Shown: positions 59,035-64,000 of the stretch, piece by piece | How positions within the stretch are numbered: position 1 is the first letter of the stretch | Layout: each line of letters starts with the position of its first letter | Source: CAYZZU01 sp964483105 | Lineage (GTDB): Bacteria; CG2-30-53-67 | DNA: 64,000 nucleotides | NCBI GenBank assembly: GCA_964483105.1 | Contig: CAYZZU010000003.1 | Span: 1-64,000 of the forward strand | Direction of reading: 5' to 3' | Made by a program: the position numbers and the translations under genes | The notes under the pieces: model-generated | What the model was told of the DNA's origin: nothing | The model's input: only the letters and a program-made list of their open reading frames with translations | Databases searched by the model: none

Positions 59035-60666
59035 ATGACCATTTTAAGTTCGCTCTATTCCGGTGTGAGCGGTTTGGCGACGAACGGGAATGCCCTCTCC
59101 ATCATCGGAGACAACATCGCCAACGTCAACACCATCGGATACAAGATCAGCCGTCCGACATTCGCGGATGTGATGGCCTCCAGTCTCGCCGGAGCGGGCC
59201 GGAACCAGATCGGGCAGGGGGCGCGCATGGTGTCCGTGGATGTTCAGTTCACTCAGGGGTCCTTCCAGACAACGACGAACCCCACCGATCTTTCAATCGA
59301 TGGGAAGGGTTTTTTCATCCTGAAGGATGCCAATGGAGTCTATTACACCCGTGCGGGTCAGTTTAATATCGACAAGAGCGGGGACCTGGTCAATCCGGAA
59401 GGTCTCCAGGTGCAGGGGTACGGTGTCGATACTTCCGGGAATATCACCGGCGCACTGGGAAAGATCAACATCACCGGAGTCTCTTCCGCGCCCAAGGCCA
59501 CCAGTTCCGTTGAGGTGGATGCGAACCTGGATTCCAGGGAGACCGCCCTGGGATCTTCCCAGACGGTCCTCTCCGGAACCTCGGCAGGCACGTCCGTGAG
59601 CGCGGGCACGACGCTGACGATCAACCTGGACGGAGACGGGGCGCAGAGCATCACGCTTGCCGCCAACAGCACGGGTGCGGCCATCGCCGCCGATATTCAG
59701 TCCAAAGTGAGGGCGCTGACGGCGGCCACATCCTCCAATCAACCCGCCTTTGACAACTTTACCTGCACCTACAATTCCTCCACCGGGATGTACAAGCTGG
59801 TTTCCGGGACCAACACATCCAGTTCGTCCGTCTCGGTGACGGGCGGAACGGCCCAGTCCACCCTCAAGTTGGACAGCGCCGGAGGAGTGAGCACGACCGG
59901 AGGATTCGATGTGAGCGATCCCCTGAATACATCGAACTTTTCGACAGCCCTGACCGTCTACGACTCCCTGGGGAACAGTCATCAGTTGAATATTTATTTC
60001 CGGAAGGATGCGGCCAACGATTGGAGCTGGTACGCCGTCGTGAATTCCAGTGACAATGCGAACGGAACAGGGGATCAGGTGCAGGGACGCGGCAATATGA
60101 TGTTCAGCACGGCGGGGGTGCTGTCCGATCAGGACAGCATGACCAGCCCCACTGGAGGATTCGACTTTACCGGAGGCGGAAGCCTCAACCAGAGCATTTC
60201 CTTTGACTTTGGAACGCCCGTCTCCAGCAGCGGAACCGGCTCCGACGGAATCACCCAGTTCGGCCTGACCTCGGCGACCAGTTTCCAGAACCAGGACGGA
60301 TACACATCGGGATCGCTTCAGAACATCACGGTCAGTTCGGATGGTCTCATTTCAGGAAATTTTTCAAACGGAAGAACGTCCACGATCGCCCAGATCGCCC
60401 TGGCCAACTTCCAGAGTAACGAGGGGTTGACCCGGCTCGGAGGAAACCTTTTCCTGGAATCCGCCCTCTCGGGACAGCCGATTATCGGACAGCCCGGGTC
60501 CGGGGGGAGAGGGAATGTCAGTTCCAATTCGCTCGAACAGTCCACCGTGGACCTGGCCCAGGAGTTTGTGAATATGATCACGAGCCAGCGGGGGTTCCAG
60601 GCGAATTCCAGAACCATCACGACGACCGATCAACTCCTCCAGGAGCTGATCAATCTGAAACGGTAA
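59035..60666 (+). CDS. Flagellar hook protein FlgE
   Basis: A 543-residue hook subunit. The N-terminus LSSLYSGVSGLATNGNALSIIGDNIANVNTIGYK and the C-terminal VDLAQEFVNMITSQRGFQANSRTITTTDQLLQELINL are the conserved coiled-coil ends. The Ser/Thr/Gly-rich middle (about 150-400) is the variable surface-exposed domain. The ATG at 59035 follows AAGGAGGG at six bases. It ends the flgB operon. Confidence 0.95.
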   Translation: MTILSSLYSGVSGLATNGNALSIIGDNIANVNTIGYKISRPTFADVMASSLAGAGRNQIGQGARMVSVDVQFTQGSFQTTTNPTDLSIDGKGFFILKDANGVYYTRAGQFNIDKSGDLVNPEGLQVQGYGVDTSGNITGALGKINITGVSSAPKATSSVEVDANLDSRETALGSSQTVLSGTSAGTSVSAGTTLTINLDGDGAQSITLAANSTGAAIAADIQSKVRALTAATSSNQPAFDNFTCTYNSSTGMYKLVSGTNTSSSSVSVTGGTAQSTLKLDSAGGVSTTGGFDVSDPLNTSNFSTALTVYDSLGNSHQLNIYFRKDAANDWSWYAVVNSSDNANGTGDQVQGRGNMMFSTAGVLSDQDSMTSPTGGFDFTGGGSLNQSISFDFGTPVSSSGTGSDGITQFGLTSATSFQNQDGYTSGSLQNITVSSDGLISGNFSNGRTSTIAQIALANFQSNEGLTRLGGNLFLESALSGQPIIGQPGSGGRGNVSSNSLEQSTVDLAQEFVNMITSQRGFQANSRTITTTDQLLQELINLKR

Positions 60667-60707
60667 TCTCTTCCCTGAGCCAGGGGTGAAACACTGACTC
60701 AGGAATC

Positions 60708-60770
60708 AGCGGGCAGGGTAGGGCTTGCCCCACCGATTGGACCTGTGGGTAGAACCCCACCCTGCCCGCT
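60708..60770. repeat. Nested inverted repeat (REP-like) after flgE
   Basis: Twelve perfect pairs, AGCGGGCAGGGT (60708-60719) against ACCCTGCCCGCT (60759-60770), enclose two smaller hairpins: GGGC-TT-GCCC at 60721-60730 and one built from GTGGG/CCCAC near 60745-60760. The whole could fold into a three-way cruciform. It lies 41 bases after flgE. It may act as a terminator, but no T-run follows; it looks like a dispersed intergenic repeat. Confidence 0.65.
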
Positions 60771-60973
60771 CAAGACACTGCAAGCCTCTCCGCATTACCG
60801 CATACTCCAGGAAGGAGATGGAGGGCATGAAGAAGGAAATTTCGTTTCCTCCGTGCCCTGATTTATTGTTGTCAAGCAACTTTTCTCAAGACTCCGTTCT
60901 TTCTCCTACCAACCCCGGAAGTTCATTGCAACAACGGGGATCCCGTCATTCCCCCTAAGCTCTACAACTCATT

Positions 60974-61150
60974 GTTTTTGTTCATTTTATTTGCTCGTCC
61001 AAAGAAAACGAACCAAAAGAAAGGACGCCCCGCCATTCGGTCCCGCTTCCAGCGGGACTCCCCTGCGCTTCTCGAAAGGTCGGGGGGCTCGATAACACGC
61101 TGCGCGTGGTCTCCGTGTGCTCTGTGGTCGCGAACCATATTCACCCTGAA
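60974..61150. repeat. Probable dispersed intergenic repeat before motA
   Basis: This stretch does not look like coding sequence and has features of a repeat remnant: ACGAACCAAAAGAAAGGACG near 61009-61027, a perfect hairpin GTCCCGCT-TCC-AGCGGGAC at 61040-61058, and CTCCGTGTGCTCTGTGGT further on. Phrases of this kind recur between genes in many proteobacterial genomes. The rest of 60771-61402 contains no gene that can be supported. Confidence 0.45.
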
Positions 61151-61402
61151 TAGCTGAACCGTTACGTCAAAGGACTGACTCCATTCACCAAAGTTGACAG
61201 GATTTTCGGCCGTTATACGTGATTTCCGGCGTCCGGGAATGCTCAGAACATCTACGCCGCGACCGAAAATGATGTTTCTCCGCGTGTGCGTGCCTGAAGA
61301 ATCCAGTGATTTCGTGGGGATAGAAATGTACAAAACAGAAAAAGATCCGATGGGTGTTTTATCAGGAAAAAGGATGAAGCACAGGGGCGATTCCTCCCTG
61401 TT

Positions 61403-61417
61403 TGGCACAGGGATTGC
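61403..61417 (+). promoter_or_regulatory. Sigma-54 promoter of the motAB-fliLM operon
   Basis: TGGCAC (61403-61408), five bases, then TTGC (61414-61417) is an excellent -24/-12 match. The start of transcription near 61429 precedes the motA ATG at 61468 by about 40 bases. This rules out translation from the TTG at 61402. Confidence 0.82.
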
Positions 61418-61467
61418 TAAATATCCCCATGAGATTCGGTTTTTTGAATGATTGGATAGGGAACGCA

Positions 61468-62232
61468 ATGGATATTGCCACAATTATCGGGATTGTAACG
61501 GCCTTTGCCCTCGTGTTGATCGCGATCTTCATGGGGAGCGGGCTGACGATCTTTATTGACGTCCCTTCTCTTGCCATCGTGGTCGGTGGTGTGATCGGCG
61601 TGACCCTGATCAACTACCCGCTTTCCGACGTGCTCAAGGTGGCCAGTGTGGCCATGAAGACCCTGTTCCCGACGCGGAGCAACCCCACCGAATTCGTAAA
61701 AAGGCTGGTTGAGTTCTCCGGTGTCGCGCGCAAGGAGGGGATCCTGGCCCTGGAAAACGCGGCGGAAGGGATTAAACATGACTTCTTCCGGAAGGGGATT
61801 CAACTGGCCGTGGATGGAATGGAGAACCAGGTGATTCGTGAAATCCTTGAGATCGAGACGCAGAAGTTGGAGGACCGGCATAAACTGGGCGCGGAAATCC
61901 TCAACGCCATGGGGACCTACGCGCCCGCCATGGGGATGATCGGGACCCTGATCGGTCTGGTGCAGATGTTGCAGACGATGAACGATCCGAGCACCATCGG
62001 CCCGGCCATGGCGGTCGCCCTGATTACCACGTTTTACGGGTCTATCCTCGCCAATATGCTGTTTCTGCCGATGGCGGGGAAGCTGAAGAACTCCAGCGCG
62101 AAAGAGATTTTCACCAATGAATTGATCATGGAGGGAATCCTCGCGATCAGTAACGGTGAAAATCCCCGTATGGTGGAGCAGAAGCTCCACGCGTTTATGG
62201 CCCCGAAACAGAGGAAGTCGAGCTTTGATTAG
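61468..62232 (+). CDS. Flagellar stator protein MotA
   Basis: A 254-residue membrane protein, half of the ion-conducting stator. Four hydrophobic segments are visible (about 4-24, 30-50, 145-168, 178-198). MGTYAPAMGMIGTLIGLVQML is the MotA/TolQ/ExbB signature, and the cytoplasmic loop contains the charged residues that act on FliG. The ATG at 61468 follows AGGGA at five bases and lies after the predicted sigma-54 start. Proton versus sodium use cannot be decided. Confidence 0.93.
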   Translation: MDIATIIGIVTAFALVLIAIFMGSGLTIFIDVPSLAIVVGGVIGVTLINYPLSDVLKVASVAMKTLFPTRSNPTEFVKRLVEFSGVARKEGILALENAAEGIKHDFFRKGIQLAVDGMENQVIREILEIETQKLEDRHKLGAEILNAMGTYAPAMGMIGTLIGLVQMLQTMNDPSTIGPAMAVALITTFYGSILANMLFLPMAGKLKNSSAKEIFTNELIMEGILAISNGENPRMVEQKLHAFMAPKQRKSSFD

Positions 62233-62261
62233 GGGAGGATCGGCCTGAGATGAGGTGATGA

Positions 62262-63101
62262 ATGGCCAGGAAAAAAAAAGGGTGTGACTGTGAGCCGGGA
62301 CTCCCCGGATGGATGGCCACCTTTTCGGATATGATGACTCTGCTTTTAACCTTTTTTGTGTTGCTTCTTTCCATGTCTTCTTTGGATCAGCAGAAATTGA
62401 AGGAAGCGCTCGGTTCCCTGAGGGGATCTCTCGGGGTTCTGGAGGGGGGGACCAAGACGGAGTACAATGTTCAGGAACTGATTCCGTCTCTGGAGTTCGT
62501 ACCCGTTTCCCCCAGGAAGCTGGCCGAAGAAAAGTTCAACCGTATCCGTCGGGAAATTTTCAAGGCGGGGATGAACCGGAAGGTCCGGGCCGATCGCACC
62601 GAAGAAGGGATCCTTCTGCAGGTTGACAACCGGATCCTGTTTGGAAAAGGGAAGGCGACGATTGAACCCGGGGCCTTCGCCACACTGCACGCCATCGCCG
62701 GAATTCTGCGGGGGCATGGAGGAGATATCCGGATCGAGGGGCATACCGACAACATCCCGATCCATACGAAACGTTATCCCTCCAACTGGGAACTCTCCAC
62801 AACCCGGGCCGTGAATGTACTCCGGTATCTGATCGAGAAAGAGAAGATGGATCCAACCAAATTCTCGGCTGTGGGGTACGGGGAGACCCGTCCGGTTTTT
62901 TCCAACGCGACGCCTGAGGGAAGGGCCGGTAATCGGAGAGTGACCTTCGTGTTGATTGATCCGAAGGTACGAGCGACCGGCACTTTGAAAGAGAACCGTC
63001 ACCGGAAGGGGTCTCTGAGACCCGCGAAAAGGAAGAAGCCGGGTTTCCACTTTTCGTTCAATCTGAGAAAGGAACAGCAACATTCGAGAGGAGAAGAATA
63101 G
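62262..63101 (+). CDS. Flagellar stator protein MotB
   Basis: A 279-residue stator protein anchoring MotA to peptidoglycan. A single transmembrane helix carries the essential Asp23 (GWMATFSDMMTLLLTFFVLLL). The OmpA-like peptidoglycan-binding domain (about 125-240) has IEGHTDNIPI and the late RAGNRRVTFVL. The C-terminal 40 residues are very basic. It follows motA by 29 bases and abuts fliL. Confidence 0.94.
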   Translation: MARKKKGCDCEPGLPGWMATFSDMMTLLLTFFVLLLSMSSLDQQKLKEALGSLRGSLGVLEGGTKTEYNVQELIPSLEFVPVSPRKLAEEKFNRIRREIFKAGMNRKVRADRTEEGILLQVDNRILFGKGKATIEPGAFATLHAIAGILRGHGGDIRIEGHTDNIPIHTKRYPSNWELSTTRAVNVLRYLIEKEKMDPTKFSAVGYGETRPVFSNATPEGRAGNRRVTFVLIDPKVRATGTLKENRHRKGSLRPAKRKKPGFHFSFNLRKEQQHSRGEE

Positions 63102-63623
63102 ATGGCCGAGAAAGAGAAAGACAAAGAGATCCCGGAAGAAGGCGACGGGAAGGAGAAGGGGAAAAAGTCCAAGGGAAAGCTGATCCTGATTCTGTCATTG
63201 AGTTTCCTTCTCTTGGGAGGGGGCGGATTCGCGGTTTACAAATTGGTCCTGGACAAGCCCCAGGCCGCGGAGGTGGAGAAAACGGAGAAAAAATCCGGGA
63301 AGCAGGACCTGGAGAAGATCGTCGGGACCATGGTTCCCCTGGACACCTTCCTGGTGAACATCGACGATGGGAAAGAGACCCGTTTTCTGAAGACCACCCT
63401 GACGTTGGAACTCGAAAACGAGGACCTTCAGGAGGAGATTACGAAAAGGATGCCTCAGATACGCGATACCATTCTCCTTCTGCTGAGCAGCAAGCATTTC
63501 TCTGACATCCGGAGCTTTGACGGGAAGTACATCCTTCGGGAAGAGATTCTGGATCAGCTCAACGGGATTCTGGTGACGGGCAGAATCAAAAATGTCTATT
63601 TCACCGAATTTGTCGTTCAATAG
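63102..63623 (+). CDS. Flagellar basal body protein FliL
   Basis: A 173-residue single-pass membrane protein that surrounds and stabilises the stator. A charged N-terminal tail precedes the transmembrane helix (about 27-48, LILILSLSFLLLGGGGFAVYKLV). The periplasmic part contains VPLDTFLVNIDD and RFLKTTLTLELE, both typical. It starts immediately after the motB stop. Confidence 0.92.
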   Translation: MAEKEKDKEIPEEGDGKEKGKKSKGKLILILSLSFLLLGGGGFAVYKLVLDKPQAAEVEKTEKKSGKQDLEKIVGTMVPLDTFLVNIDDGKETRFLKTTLTLELENEDLQEEITKRMPQIRDTILLLLSSKHFSDIRSFDGKYILREEILDQLNGILVTGRIKNVYFTEFVVQ

Positions 63624-63632
63624 GGGAGCTCC

Positions 63633-64000
63633 ATGGCCGACATCCTGGATCAAAATGAAGTTGATGCCCTGCTGAACGGGGTTGCCGACGGGACCATTGA
63701 GACGGAGACGGATCAGCCGCCCCAGGACGGGGGAGATCTGACCTATGATTTAACCAATCCGGAAAAGGTGATCCGGGGGAAGATGGTTTCCCTCCCGGTG
63801 ATTCATAACCGTTTCGTGAAACTCTTTCAGACCTCTCTGGGGAACCTCCTGCGCCGGGATGTGGAAGTTCAGGTTCTCAGTTTCGAGGTCATGAAATATA
63901 TCCGGTTTATCGAAACCATCCCTCTTCCGGCGAGTCTGGGAATCCTCAGGGTGGAGCCGGATCATCGCGTGATGATCATTGTGATGGACGCGATCATTGT
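63633..64000 (+). CDS. Flagellar motor switch protein FliM, cut by window edge
   Basis: The first 122 residues of FliM are present and the gene continues beyond the window. The N-terminus MADILDQNEVDALLNGV is the CheY-binding segment, and LPVIHNRFVKLFQTSLGNLLRRDVEV with YIRFIETIPLPASLGI is the FliM middle-domain start. GGGGAG precedes the ATG, nine bases after fliL. Confidence 0.92.
   Translation, partial: MADILDQNEVDALLNGVADGTIETETDQPPQDGGDLTYDLTNPEKVIRGKMVSLPVIHNRFVKLFQTSLGNLLRRDVEVQVLSFEVMKYIRFIETIPLPASLGILRVEPDHRVMIIVMDAII

Noticed and set aside
61402..61467. Longer MotA start at the TTG 61402
   Set aside because: The TTG is inside the sigma-54 -24 element, upstream of the predicted transcript start; ATG 61468 has a ribosome site.
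60725..61483. Small ORFs between flgE and motA
   Set aside because: They cover repeat elements and the sigma-54 promoter, lack ribosome sites, and match no known family.

Overview
This window reads as chromosomal DNA of a motile, Gram-negative, anaerobic or facultatively anaerobic bacterium with a Desulfobacterota-like gene repertoire. The pointers are a periplasmic nitrate reductase with an octaheme HAO-like cytochrome, a heme-binding sensor kinase, a Moco-type riboswitch before moaA, FmdE-like and two-CW proteins, a predicted selenoprotein, and a sigma-54-controlled flagellar regulon. The phylum is inferred from gene content only. No tRNA, rRNA, insertion sequence or CRISPR array was recognised.

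Layout. (1) 1-1418: a small GxxExxY-family gene sits between arrays of imperfect inverted repeats built from 9-nt units, including a 123-bp tandem repeat. (2) 1419-9662 (minus): a giant secreted multidomain protein with two alpha/alpha-barrel regions, one carrying a CxxCH motif, six carboxypeptidase-regulatory-like domains, DUF2341/LamG, four PKD domains and a His/Asp/Glu-rich tail. (3) 10.2-14.0 kb: a DUF465 protein, a PocR-GAF-GAF-GGEEF diguanylate cyclase and a polyferredoxin. (4) 14.2-22.6 kb: napA-G-H-B-D, octaheme hao and a porin, probably a nitrate-to-ammonium respiratory module. (5) 22.6-25.6 kb: a response regulator, a heme-type histidine kinase and an OmpR-type regulator, plausibly sensing redox state or nitrogen oxides. 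(6) 25.6-28.5 kb: Moco riboswitch, moaA, a MoeA-like protein and an FmdE-like protein, which would supply the cofactor NapA needs. (7) 28.6-29.5 kb: a DsbA/thioredoxin-like protein whose first active-site cysteine is encoded by in-frame TGA, hence a predicted selenoprotein (UPYC). (8) 29.5-38.4 kb: housekeeping genes rlmN, era, mgtE, recO, a SAM hydrolase/adenosyltransferase, miaB, VanZ and PilZ. (9) 38.5-48.8 kb: kinases and NtrC-type regulators including FleQ-like, FleS-like and FleR-like proteins. (10) 49.0-64.0 kb: flgBC-fliEFGHIJ-motE-fliK-flgD-(TIGR02530-like)-flgE, a repeat-bearing spacer, then motAB-fliL-fliM, with fliM cut by the window edge.

How it works together. Nap would reduce nitrate in the periplasm using electrons from the NapGH ferredoxin branch, and the octaheme protein would take nitrite further to ammonium. 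The Moco genes and adjacent two-component genes fit supply and control of that module. The flagellar half carries three close matches to the sigma-54 promoter consensus (before the TPR/FleS/FleR operon, before flgB and before motA), matching the sigma-54 activators encoded just upstream.
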